The translations under genes and the position numbers were made by a program. The notes beneath the pieces were generated by a model. It was given only the letters and a program-made list of their open reading frames with translations, was not told where the DNA came from and did not search any database. From positions 1-9,643 of the forward strand of contig LOES01000218.1 of the NCBI GenBank assembly GCA_001515955.1: DNA of 9,643 nt. The letters are read 5' to 3'. This document shows, piece after piece, positions 1 through 6,688 of the stretch (positions within the stretch are counted from its first letter, which is position 1; each line of letters starts with the position of its first letter). This stretch comes from Clostridia bacterium BRH_c25 (lineage in GTDB: Bacteria; Bacillota_A; Clostridia; Lutisporales; Lutisporaceae).

Positions 1-281
1 ATAACAAATTCAATCCTGACGCAAGCATCACGAGACAGGACATGATGGTGTTGGCAGAAAAAGCCCTGAGACTGCAGAAGAAGCATACGCAGCAGGGGAA
101 TGCAGCAGATCTTGACAAGTTTGCCGACAGGCGGCTTATATCAGACTATGCGGTATACAGTGCAGCCTCTATTGTAAAGGAAGGCCTGATGGAGGGCAGT
201 GGAGGCAGTCTCAATCCCCTGGGCAATACCACAAGGGCGGAGGCAGCCGTATTCCTGTACAGGATATATAACATGGACTAG
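1..281 (+). CDS. SLH-domain surface protein, C-terminal end only (5' truncated by window)
   Basis: The reading frame is open from base 3 and gives 92 residues before TAG at 279-281; the true start lies outside the window. Two S-layer-homology units can be seen. The tail of one reads FNPDASITRQDMM followed by a helix around LAEKAL. A complete final one begins near FADRRLISDYA, passes through IVKEGLMEG and ends with the hallmark TTRAEAAVFLYRIY. SLH modules in Gram-positive bacteria bind pyruvylated secondary cell-wall polysaccharide and hold exported proteins on the surface; that is family knowledge. The C-terminal position of the SLH units is common for enzymes or adhesins carrying their functional domain upstream. 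What the rest of the protein does cannot be told from here. Confidence 0.88.
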   Translation, partial: NKFNPDASITRQDMMVLAEKALRLQKKHTQQGNAADLDKFADRRLISDYAVYSAASIVKEGLMEGSGGSLNPLGNTTRAEAAVFLYRIYNMD

Positions 282-311
282 TGATATAGTCACGTAATAG
301 AATAATAAGCT

Positions 312-361
312 AAAGCAGATAGCGGTTTGAGTAGGAACACCAAATGCAGCTGTCTGTTTTT
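312..361 (+). terminator. possible intrinsic terminator after the SLH gene
   Basis: AAAGCAGATAGC (312-323) can pair with GCTGTCTGTTTT (349-360), allowing two G-U wobbles, and the right arm runs straight into a run of five T (357-361). The 25-nt loop is long for a terminator, so the call is tentative. It lies about 30 bases after the SLH stop codon and before the promoter of the next gene. Nothing coding is supported in the rest of 282-478. Confidence 0.4.
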
Positions 362-427
362 GCTTGTCATATAATTCACCCAGACTGTATTCCCGGGGCA
401 TGAGGAGTGATAATGATTGAGATGACA

Positions 428-436
428 TGTTATAAT
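428..436 (+). promoter_or_regulatory. extended -10 promoter of the trhA-like gene
   Basis: TGTTATAAT at 428-436 is an exact TGnTATAAT extended -10 element. No good -35 is found at the expected distance (TGATAA at 408-413 is a poor match), which is tolerated when the TG extension is present. Transcription would begin near 443 and leave a leader of about 36 nt before the TTG start at 479. This suggests the gene is transcribed independently of the SLH gene. Confidence 0.55.
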
Positions 437-478
437 ATCAGTAGTAAAGTATAAAAATAGGAAAGAAGTGCATATATT

Positions 479-1135
479 TTGAAGATGACGAAGATTATTG
501 TAAGAAAAGACTTTTCTAATGAAGAAGAAATCGCAAATGCCGTAACTCACGGTTTGGGAGTGCTGCTGGGTATTACTGCTCTGGTTATATTTGCTGTTAA
601 AGGTGCAAAAACTCAGAATGCTTTATATACGGTAAGTATGATGATTTATTCGGTATCGACTATTGTTTTATATGCAAACTCCATGCTATATCATGCTTTT
701 AAAGAAGGAAAGACTAAAAATGTATTTGAGAGATTGGACCATTTATCTATTTATATTCTAATAGCAGGCAGTTACACTCCCTTTTGCCTGATTGCCATTG
801 GCGGCATTAAGGGAATTATTATATGCAGTATCCAATGGGCATTGGCAATTGCAGGGGTTACATTCAAGGTAATATGGATTGACAGGTTTGTAAAGATACA
901 TGTTTTAATTTATTTGACTATGGGGTGGATGATCAGCTTTTTTATCAGCAGTATTTTTAAATCTATATCATTTACCGGATTCTATTTGCTGTTGGCTGGA
1001 GGTATAGCTTACAGTGCAGGTGTTTTGTTTTATATATTCAACTGGTTTAAATATCACCATTTTGTCTGGCATGTCTTTGTATTAGCCGGAAGTGTACTGA
1101 TATTTTTTAGTTTATATTTATTTGTGAAAATATAG
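479..1135 (+). CDS. trhA: PAQR/hemolysin III family membrane protein (TrhA-like)
   Basis: This is a 218-aa integral membrane protein with about seven hydrophobic segments, roughly at residues 20-40, 50-70, 88-106, 111-128, 138-156, 164-184 and 195-215. The family's metal-site pattern is complete: S68-x3-H72 in the segment ending SMLYH, D87-H88 at the start of the third segment, and H194-x3-H198 in the last (HFVWH). The early HGLG (24-27) and the AGSYTPF motif (96-102) are also typical, and length matches the family. Bacterial members are named hemolysin III but are now linked to membrane-lipid homeostasis and resemble adiponectin receptors, with a proposed zinc-dependent hydrolase activity. 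The start is TTG: a purine-rich GAAAGAAG stretch (461-468) sits before it, and the first in-frame ATG (485) is farther away. The gene stands alone between its own promoter and a hairpin. Its AT-rich codon use partly reflects its hydrophobic composition. Confidence 0.88.
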   Translation: MKMTKIIVRKDFSNEEEIANAVTHGLGVLLGITALVIFAVKGAKTQNALYTVSMMIYSVSTIVLYANSMLYHAFKEGKTKNVFERLDHLSIYILIAGSYTPFCLIAIGGIKGIIICSIQWALAIAGVTFKVIWIDRFVKIHVLIYLTMGWMISFFISSIFKSISFTGFYLLLAGGIAYSAGVLFYIFNWFKYHHFVWHVFVLAGSVLIFFSLYLFVKI

Positions 1136-1211
1136 GATGATATGCTTTGCAAAGAGGCCTTGGTGTCAGGTGTGGATAAAAAAACATAATTAGACATATA
1201 TTTACAATTAT

Positions 1212-1245
1212 AGTACCTTCTGTTAGTATAGTAACAGAAGGTACT
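1212..1245 (+). terminator. perfect 14-bp hairpin between trhA and the ATPase gene
   Basis: AGTACCTTCTGTTA (1212-1225) and TAACAGAAGGTACT (1232-1245) form a perfect 14-bp stem with a 6-nt loop. Only a short T run (1245-1247) follows, so termination may be weak. It lies 77 bases after the trhA-like stop and 46 bases before the ATPase start. It is most simply a terminator for the upstream gene, though a leader structure for the ATPase gene is possible. I see no convincing promoter for the ATPase gene in 1136-1291. Confidence 0.5.
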
Positions 1246-1291
1246 TTCATGTTGAATTTGATCGAAAAATACGGTGTAAGGGGGAAAGTTT

Positions 1292-2797
1292 ATGTACTCT
1301 GAGAATAAATTATTAATAGCCAAAGGCGATAAACCTGTTTATCTTTTACCTGATATGGCAAACCGGCATGGACTGATAGCAGGAGCTACCGGTACAGGAA
1401 AAACTGTTACTCTTAAGGTAATGGCAGAATCTTTCAGCGATATGGGAGTACCTGTTTTTGTTACCGATATCAAGGGGGATCTGGCCGGTCTGGCAGCTCG
1501 GGGCAGTGACAGCCCGGCCGTGCAGGAGCGATTAGCAAGGCTGGAGATAGAAGATTTTAGCTGCAAGCAGTATCCGGTACGTTTCTGGGATGTTTTCGGT
1601 GAGGGGGGGCATCCTGTTCGGACTACCGTCTCAGAGATGGGGGCTTTGCTGCTGTCGCGGCTGCTGGGATTGAATGACACTCAGACAGGAGTACTGAATA
1701 TAGTATTCCGCATTGCAGATCACATGGGCTTGCTTCTGTTGGATTTGAAGGATTTGAAGGCCATGTTGAAATATGTAGGTGACAATGCCGGGAGATATAC
1801 CCTTGAATATGGAAGTATCTCATCTCAAAGTGTAGGCGCAATCCTGCGCAGTTTGATCGCCTTGGAGGATCAAGGGGGGGCTGATTTTTTCGGAGAGCCT
1901 GCCCTGGATATTTATGACTGGATGCAGGTTGTCGGAGATGGACGGGGATATATTAATATTTTACATAGTATAGAGCTTTTTCACAGACCGGCATTGTATT
2001 CCACCTTCCTGCTGTGGATGTTGTCCGAACTGTTTGAGACCTTGCCTGAATCCGGAGACACAGACAAACCCAAGATGATATTTTTCTTTGACGAAGCACA
2101 TCTCCTGTTTGAGGATACACCTAAGGTGCTGCTGCAAAAGATCGAGCAGGTGGTAAGACTGATACGCTCCAAGGGTGTAGGCATTTATTTTGTAACGCAG
2201 AATCCGATGGATTTGCCCCAGGATGTACTGGGACAGCTGGGGAACCGAATACAACATGCCCTCCGGGCGTATACTCCTGCAGAGCAGAAGCGTGTTAAGG
2301 CAGCTGCCCAGACCTTCAGATCAAATCCTGCCTTTGATACCGAGACCGCTATTACAGAGCTTGCCACAGGGGAAGCATTGATTTCCTGTCTTGCTGCCGA
2401 CGGCAGTCCAAGCATCGTTGAACGTGTTTTTATCTTACCGCCCCAAAGTCAATTCGGAACTATTGATGATAATCTGCGCCGTCAGATTATCTCAGCCTCA
2501 CCTATGAGCAGCAAGTATGATAAGGAAATCGACAGGGAGTCTGCCTACGAGCTTTTGGAAGCAAAGGTAAGGCAGGAGCAGGCTGCAAAACTGGAGGAGC
2601 AGGAGCAGTTAAAGAGGCAGAAGCAATTGAAGGAGGAAGAGAAGGAAAGGGTGCGCAGCCGGAAAGGAACTTCAACAAGACGTACAACTTCCCGCAAATC
2701 CGCTTTGGAGAGAGCGGCGGATACAGCGGTAAGCACCATAGGCAGAGAGCTGGGCAGAACACTAATACGCGGACTGCTTGGTTCCTTGAAGAAATAA
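1292..2797 (+). CDS. HerA-like P-loop ATPase, DUF853/YjgR family
   Basis: This is a 501-aa cytoplasmic protein, the same size as E. coli YjgR. The Walker A motif is GATGTGKT (31-38) and is followed by [11 protein letters not shown] (58-68), characteristic of this family. The Walker B motif is MIFFFDEAH (262-270). A sensor-like segment YFVTQNP (299-305) and the arginine-containing [13 protein letters not shown] (317-329) follow. After the ATPase core, residues about 415-455 are rich in E, K and Q and predict a coiled coil; a basic linker (456-470) and a short C-terminal helix ending in RGLLGSLKK complete it. The family belongs to the HerA/FtsK group, often presumed to be hexameric DNA-dependent motors, but its real function is not established. 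The ATG has a GGGGGA-type ribosome binding site about 9 nt upstream. No NurA-like nuclease or other partner is adjacent; upstream and downstream hairpins suggest a single-gene unit. Confidence 0.9.
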   Translation: MYSENKLLIAKGDKPVYLLPDMANRHGLIAGATGTGKTVTLKVMAESFSDMGVPVFVTDIKGDLAGLAARGSDSPAVQERLARLEIEDFSCKQYPVRFWDVFGEGGHPVRTTVSEMGALLLSRLLGLNDTQTGVLNIVFRIADHMGLLLLDLKDLKAMLKYVGDNAGRYTLEYGSISSQSVGAILRSLIALEDQGGADFFGEPALDIYDWMQVVGDGRGYINILHSIELFHRPALYSTFLLWMLSELFETLPESGDTDKPKMIFFFDEAHLLFEDTPKVLLQKIEQVVRLIRSKGVGIYFVTQNPMDLPQDVLGQLGNRIQHALRAYTPAEQKRVKAAAQTFRSNPAFDTETAITELATGEALISCLAADGSPSIVERVFILPPQSQFGTIDDNLRRQIISASPMSSKYDKEIDRESAYELLEAKVRQEQAAKLEEQEQLKRQKQLKEEEKERVRSRKGTSTRRTTSRKSALERAADTAVSTIGRELGRTLIRGLLGSLKK

Positions 2798-2808
2798 GCA
2801 ACCGACTT

Positions 2809-2845
2809 TTTAAGAGGCAGGATGCATTGCATCCCGCCTCTTAAA
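2809..2845. terminator. bidirectional terminator hairpin between convergent genes
   Basis: TTTAAGAGGCAGGATGCA (2809-2826) pairs with TGCATCCCGCCTCTTAAA (2828-2845). There is a single A/C mismatch and the tip is a short ATT loop. It occupies the 55-bp gap between the ATPase stop (2797) and the stop of the minus-strand gene (2853). T-rich flanks are short on both sides, but the strong stem and convergent position favour a shared terminator. Confidence 0.7.
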
Positions 2846-2852
2846 TTGATGA

Positions 2853-4493
2853 TCAGTCCGGTATATAATCTGAGTAGGGTTCGATAATTATGGTATTGCT
2901 GCTTGCTTCCCAAGCCACGTTAAAATTGATAAGAGCGGCTATATCCCGAAGCTTGAAATAGTTATTACTGTTAATGGTGTACGCAGAAAGCTCTGTTTTT
3001 TTGCCGTCCAAATAAATAGGAGAGTCATTCGCTACTGCCGTCTGCGGACCTTCAACCTTGCTTGTTTTCAATTCTCCTCCAACAGGAGTGTATTTTTCAG
3101 GAGTGATTATATTAATGGATTTTGTTATGTTGTCCCATTTTATCTCAAACTGCCTGTCTGAATCTCTCATTCCCAATATATATGCCAGATCCCGAAGCTT
3201 GAAATAGTTGCTGTCATTAATGATATAAGCGTCCATAGGGATCAGATCTCCATTGACCATTACTTCGGAGGAGGCAGGTATAGTCGTAATTGATTCTCCA
3301 GGCACATTTTCAGGTACATCAATTGAAGAGTAATCAAAGAATTCACTCTTCCAAAAGGCATGTGTCTCTGAAAAAATCTTAAGATCTATATCAAAATACT
3401 TATCATCAGACCTTGATTTTGTTATTTTACCGTCAAGATATTCATTGTTGGAATCCCAGGTGGTATCAAGAATTACCCATTTTCCGCCGATAAAGGCTTC
3501 ATTCCATGCGTGGTTGCTTCTAATTCCGAAAAATACTCCTTCATCTCCCGTATTGAGATAATCCTTATATAGTGAAAACATCTCATGGAATAAATTTGCC
3601 GTCGGGCGGCCATCGGCAAAACCGCTTACCACTTTGCACGGGATTCCGGCACTTCTCGCCAAAGCAGCCGTTAGATTTGCATAACCGGCACAGACGGACA
3701 GCTTTGAGTCTAAGGTGCCCTTTGCAGAGTAATCCTTATCAGGCAATGTATAATAATCATCGTTTGCATAGCGGAAAGTATGCAAATCGTATACAATATT
3801 GTCTGCGACCCAATCATGTATAGCTTTCAGCTTTTCATAGTCAGTAGAGAAGCCATTGACGATTTCCTTTGAAAGACTGATGATTTCGGGGTCATAAACT
3901 TGAATATAATCAGTGGGGACCAGATAATTATTCAGTGCCTCCTGATCTTTTCTTTCTTTATTTTGCATTGATGAGTTTAGTTTGTAAAAACCTTGCCAAA
4001 TTGTATCATCCAGCTGTATATTTTCTGTTTTCTGCATATAGTCGCTTATTTGCAGTACTTGTTCACTTAAGCTGTAGTTTCCGTCCAAACAAGCATATTC
4101 TTTATTATTGATCACGGTGCAGACAACAGGGTAACTTATTTGCTTAAGCTGACCATTATCATATTTGAATTTATCAAGAATCCAACTTGCTCCACTTTCA
4201 TATATCCCGTCAAGCCCGTAAATATGTACACCATAATCATCCATGAGCTGCTGGAACATCGCGGCACGGGATAATGAAAGGCCGCACTCGTGACTATAAT
4301 ATATCAAAATAAAGCTTTTCCCACTGGTAAATAACTTGTTGGCTTCAAGGGTTGTGATTTCATGGTATTTATCTCCTGTGAAGGTTTGTGCCGCAAAATC
4401 ATTTTCACCGGCCCAAACAAGAGTAATATTGCTGATCAGCATTACCATAACAATAAAAACCGCACAGATTTTTTTCTTGAATACACGTATCAT
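2853..4493 (-). CDS. secreted protein: thioredoxin-like + transglutaminase-like + two stalk domains
   Basis: This 546-aa protein starts at ATG 4493, which has GGAGG seven bases upstream; an in-frame ATG at 4532 would add 13 residues but lacks such a site and sits 3 bp after the previous stop. A basic start and hydrophobic stretch (about 6-27) form a signal peptide. Residues about 45-155 look thioredoxin-like: a FILIYYS strand, HECGLS at the usual CxxC place with only Cys70, and YP at 121-122 resembling the cis-proline loop. The transglutaminase-like core follows, with Cys268 (SVCAGYA), His328 (NHAWNEA) and Asp343 (ILDTTWD) as an intact triad. Two C-terminal repeats (about 408-467 and 487-539) share NYFKLRD and resemble the stalk or copper-amine-oxidase N-terminal domain. 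Such cores may be proteases, crosslinkers or peptide-processing enzymes; the substrate is unknown. It is probably the second gene of a unit with the gene 42 bp upstream. Confidence 0.87.
   Translation of the reverse strand: MIRVFKKKICAVFIVMVMLISNITLVWAGENDFAAQTFTGDKYHEITTLEANKLFTSGKSFILIYYSHECGLSLSRAAMFQQLMDDYGVHIYGLDGIYESGASWILDKFKYDNGQLKQISYPVVCTVINNKEYACLDGNYSLSEQVLQISDYMQKTENIQLDDTIWQGFYKLNSSMQNKERKDQEALNNYLVPTDYIQVYDPEIISLSKEIVNGFSTDYEKLKAIHDWVADNIVYDLHTFRYANDDYYTLPDKDYSAKGTLDSKLSVCAGYANLTAALARSAGIPCKVVSGFADGRPTANLFHEMFSLYKDYLNTGDEGVFFGIRSNHAWNEAFIGGKWVILDTTWDSNNEYLDGKITKSRSDDKYFDIDLKIFSETHAFWKSEFFDYSSIDVPENVPGESITTIPASSEVMVNGDLIPMDAYIINDSNYFKLRDLAYILGMRDSDRQFEIKWDNITKSINIITPEKYTPVGGELKTSKVEGPQTAVANDSPIYLDGKKTELSAYTINSNNYFKLRDIAALINFNVAWEASSNTIIIEPYSDYIPD
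2943..3209 (-). repeat. in-frame direct repeat encoding the two stalk-domain NYFKLRD motifs
   Basis: An exact 21-bp match lies at 2943-2963 and 3189-3209; its core reads CCCGAAGCTTGAAATAGTT on the + strand. The copies are 246 bp apart, exactly 82 codons, and encode the same NYFKLRD motif in each stalk repeat. Flanking bases are similar but diverged. Identity at the DNA level, including synonymous positions, points to internal duplication or gene conversion rather than separate acquisition of the two domains. Confidence 0.8.
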
Positions 4494-4500
4494 AAATATT

Positions 4501-4505
4501 CCTCC
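4501..4505 (-). promoter_or_regulatory. ribosome binding site that sets the transglutaminase gene start
   Basis: On the minus strand GGAGG (4501-4505) lies seven bases before ATG 4493. This favours that start over the longer frame beginning at 4532, and places the signal peptide directly at the N-terminus. Confidence 0.8.
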
Positions 4506-4535
4506 GCTTAAACTATTTTTTCTTGTTCTCATCTG

Positions 4536-5282
4536 CTATTGATATAAACCTGCATCAACAATAGAAAACTTTATACTTTCAGCTCCCCAAATCTGTGTTT
4601 CTGATATCCCTAAAAATTCTACCTTAAGCTTCAGCACGCCCTCCAAATCTATGTCAAAATCAACAGGCTCAACGCCTTTGGTAATCTCAGGAGAATTGTA
4701 AAGCAAAAGATCGTCACCATAGACTTTGAATCGGCCTACACTTGAAGAATCACGCTTATCATAGTTTAAAATGATTTTTCCTTTTAATTTCTTATACATA
4801 CCATTAGTTTTATATTCCTCCCATGAAGAACCGGCATTACCGGTTCCGTTTTTCTCATACACAGTAATTCCATCAGTGTACTCATTTCCAAGATTATCCT
4901 TCGCATTTTGAAGCTTCTTGAATTCATTTCCGTCTCTGTCGAAGTATTCCAAATCAATCAGCATGGCCACCGGCATCTGGGAGTCATGCTTGCCGATATA
5001 TACACTCTGAGTTTTGCCGTCCCAGCTGATCGGCTTGCCGACTGCTATGGATACTGCTCTCGCAGGCAAATAGGTGGTGCCGTTATAACTGAACACCTCT
5101 ACCGGATTGCCGTTGGCATCAACCGGGTTAAATTTTACATCATCAACATAGATATTGACCCCTGTGGATACTGTAATCTGCTTTTGCAGCATTGCTGCCA
5201 TTACCGGAATAACGGTAGTGTATAAAATCGCCATAATTACCATTCCAAGAATAACATAGTACATTTTTTGAAGTTTTTTCAT
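4536..5282 (-). CDS. secreted stalk-domain protein with NPCBM/NEW2-like C-terminal region
   Basis: This 248-aa protein starts at ATG 5282, with AAGGAGG ending eight bases upstream. Residues about 8-30 form a hydrophobic export signal that ends in PVMAA, so it may be cleaved or left as an anchor. Residues about 42-97 match a stalk (copper-amine-oxidase N-terminal-like) domain: YNGTTYLPARAVSIAVG followed by SWDGKTQSVYIG is the characteristic pattern. Residues about 105-243 resemble the NPCBM/NEW2 carbohydrate-associated fold, shown by the YEKNGTG segment, a VYGDDLLLYNSPEI strand pair and DIDLEGVLKLKVEF. The stalk-plus-NPCBM pairing is recurrent in Clostridia and Paenibacillus-type Firmicutes and suggests binding at the cell surface. 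No catalytic residues are evident. The next gene starts 42 bp downstream on the same strand and also carries stalk domains, so the two are probably cotranscribed and localised together. Confidence 0.83.
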   Translation of the reverse strand: MKKLQKMYYVILGMVIMAILYTTVIPVMAAMLQKQITVSTGVNIYVDDVKFNPVDANGNPVEVFSYNGTTYLPARAVSIAVGKPISWDGKTQSVYIGKHDSQMPVAMLIDLEYFDRDGNEFKKLQNAKDNLGNEYTDGITVYEKNGTGNAGSSWEEYKTNGMYKKLKGKIILNYDKRDSSSVGRFKVYGDDLLLYNSPEITKGVEPVDFDIDLEGVLKLKVEFLGISETQIWGAESIKFSIVDAGLYQ

Positions 5283-5331
5283 GTAATTATCCTCCTTTTT
5301 AATTTAGTTTAATTATTCCGTAGTTACTATT

Positions 5332-5360
5332 ATTATACAGTTTTTAAACCTCGGGTACCA
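5332..5360 (-). promoter_or_regulatory. likely promoter of the stalk/transglutaminase unit
   Basis: On the minus strand a perfect TATAAT lies at 5332-5337. At a 17-bp spacing the -35 hexamer is TGGTAC (5355-5360), a poor match to TTGACA. Predicted transcription starts near 5325, about 42 bases before the ATG. A second possibility is the TGGTATACT extended -10 at 5388-5396. The weak -35 is overlapped by one copy of a direct repeat, as expected if an activator is needed. Confidence 0.45.
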
Positions 5361-5403
5361 TATAAAGTCGCAAAAGGATGAAAAAAAGTATACCATATAA
5401 GTC
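5356..5403. repeat. pair of direct repeats upstream of the stalk gene, possible operator
   Basis: TACCATATAAAGTC (5356-5369) and TACCATATAAGTC (5391-5403) differ by one inserted A. Their left ends are 35 bp apart, a little over three helical turns. The proximal copy overlaps the weak -35 of the stalk-gene promoter. No known regulator motif is recognised. Confidence 0.45.
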
Positions 5404-5424
5404 TTAGCAGGTTTATCTATAAAA

Positions 5425-5453
5425 TAAAACGGGATGCTGTGCATCCCGTTTTA
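5425..5453 (-). terminator. intrinsic terminator of argCJ
   Basis: On the minus strand a 13-bp perfect stem (TAAAACGGGATGC paired with GCATCCCGTTTTA) closes a 3-nt loop and is followed by TTTTATAG. It starts 6 bases after the argJ stop codon, the classic position and form of a Rho-independent terminator. Confidence 0.88.
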
Positions 5454-5458
5454 AGCCA

Positions 5459-6676
5459 TCAGGTTCTATAGCTGCCGTTAATTTTCACATAGTCATAGGT
5501 AAGGTCGCATCCCCATGCAGTAGCTGAAAAGCTGCCTTCCTTCATATCCGCTTTTATTTTCACATATTCCTCAGCCATTACGGCAGAAGCGGTCTTATCA
5601 CAGAACTGCATGGGTTCTCCGCCGGAAACCAGCTGTATGCAGCCCTTTTCGCTTTCGAAGGAGATGTCTACCTTATCCGGGGAGAAATAACCGCCGGAAT
5701 AGCCAAGGGCGCATAAAATCCTTCCCCAGTTTGCATCATTTCCGAAAAATGCGGCTTTGACCAGATCAGAGCTTATTATGGACTTTGAAAGCTTGCATGC
5801 GTCAGAGGCAGATTGGGCATTTATTACAGTACACTCGATGAGCTTCGTGGCCCCCTCTCCATCACGGGCAATCAGTTTTGCAAGCTCGGTATTGAGAAGA
5901 TCAAGAGCCTCTTTGAAGGTGTCAAAGCTTTCATCAGGGCTTTCAATCAGTTTGTTGCCTGCTGACCCATTGGTCAGGATCATTACCATATCATTGGTGC
6001 TGGTATCTCCATCTACCGATATCATATTGTAGGTTTTTTGCACACTGGCACCCAAAGCCTCCTGGAGCATGGCCTTTGTGATATTTGCATCGGTGGTTAT
6101 AAAGCTCAGCATGGTAGCCATGTTGGGATGTATCATGCCTGAGCCTTTGGCGATGCCGCTGAGAAGTATCTTTTTGCCCTCCAGCTCAGCTTCGACAGTG
6201 ACTGATTTTGCAATCGTATCGGTTGTCATAATTGCCTGGGCGGCATCTTTGCCTCCGTCGTAGGATAGATTTTCACATGCATTCCTGATTCCGGACTCAA
6301 TGCAGTGCATTGGGAGATGAAGGCCAATAACCCCGGTTGACGCAACCAGAACCGAGTCGGAGGGTATATCCAGGAGAGCTGCTGTAAGCTCTGCCATAGT
6401 ATTTGCATCCTTCTGTCCCTGTTTTCCCGTACAGGCATTTGCATTGCCGCTGTTTACAACAATTGCTTGGGTGTTTTCTGACTGAATGTGCTCCATATTC
6501 AAAAGTACAGGTGCCGCTTTTACTTTATTTGTAGTGAAAACTGCAGCAGCAACCGACTTCTTTTCACTATATATTACACATAGATCCTTTTTGCCGCTGT
6601 TCTTTATCCCGCTGGATACACCGCTTGCCTTAAAATATGGCACGTCTGTGATGGTTTTGCCCTTAATTATCTTCAT
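5459..6676 (-). CDS. argJ: bifunctional ornithine acetyltransferase / N-acetylglutamate synthase ArgJ
   Basis: ArgJ moves the acetyl group from N-acetylornithine to glutamate, releasing ornithine and regenerating N-acetylglutamate; many members can also use acetyl-CoA. The 405-aa length is normal. The precursor cuts itself before a threonine nucleophile, and that site is intact: KGSGMIHPNMATML, with the predicted cut between Ala187 and Thr188. The oxyanion-hole segment ASTGVIG (112-118), VVNSGNANACTG (73-84) and the DGDTSTND region are all present, as is the conserved end INGSYRT. The ATG at 6676 has GGGAGG seven bases upstream, and that site overlaps the argC stop codon, so translation is probably coupled. 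ArgJ makes a separate ArgA unnecessary for the bulk of flux. Whether this enzyme is mono- or bifunctional cannot be judged from sequence alone. Confidence 0.97.
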   Translation of the reverse strand: MKIIKGKTITDVPYFKASGVSSGIKNSGKKDLCVIYSEKKSVAAAVFTTNKVKAAPVLLNMEHIQSENTQAIVVNSGNANACTGKQGQKDANTMAELTAALLDIPSDSVLVASTGVIGLHLPMHCIESGIRNACENLSYDGGKDAAQAIMTTDTIAKSVTVEAELEGKKILLSGIAKGSGMIHPNMATMLSFITTDANITKAMLQEALGASVQKTYNMISVDGDTSTNDMVMILTNGSAGNKLIESPDESFDTFKEALDLLNTELAKLIARDGEGATKLIECTVINAQSASDACKLSKSIISSDLVKAAFFGNDANWGRILCALGYSGGYFSPDKVDISFESEKGCIQLVSGGEPMQFCDKTASAVMAEEYVKIKADMKEGSFSATAWGCDLTYDYVKINGSYRT

Positions 6677-6688
6677 TGATAGACCTCC

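Noticed and set aside
141..550. Two minus-strand frames across the end of the SLH gene and the following intergenic region
   Set aside because: They overlap the supported SLH coding sequence or the trhA promoter and start, and their translations show no domain-like pattern.
2545..2913. Minus-strand frames opposite the coiled-coil end of the ATPase gene
   Set aside because: They run through the terminator hairpin and the opposite convergent gene end, and are low-complexity mirrors of Glu/Lys-rich codons.
4494..4532. Longer N-terminus for the transglutaminase protein starting at ATG 4532
   Set aside because: There is no good ribosome binding site for it, while ATG 4493 has GGAGG at seven bases and puts the signal peptide at the N-terminus.
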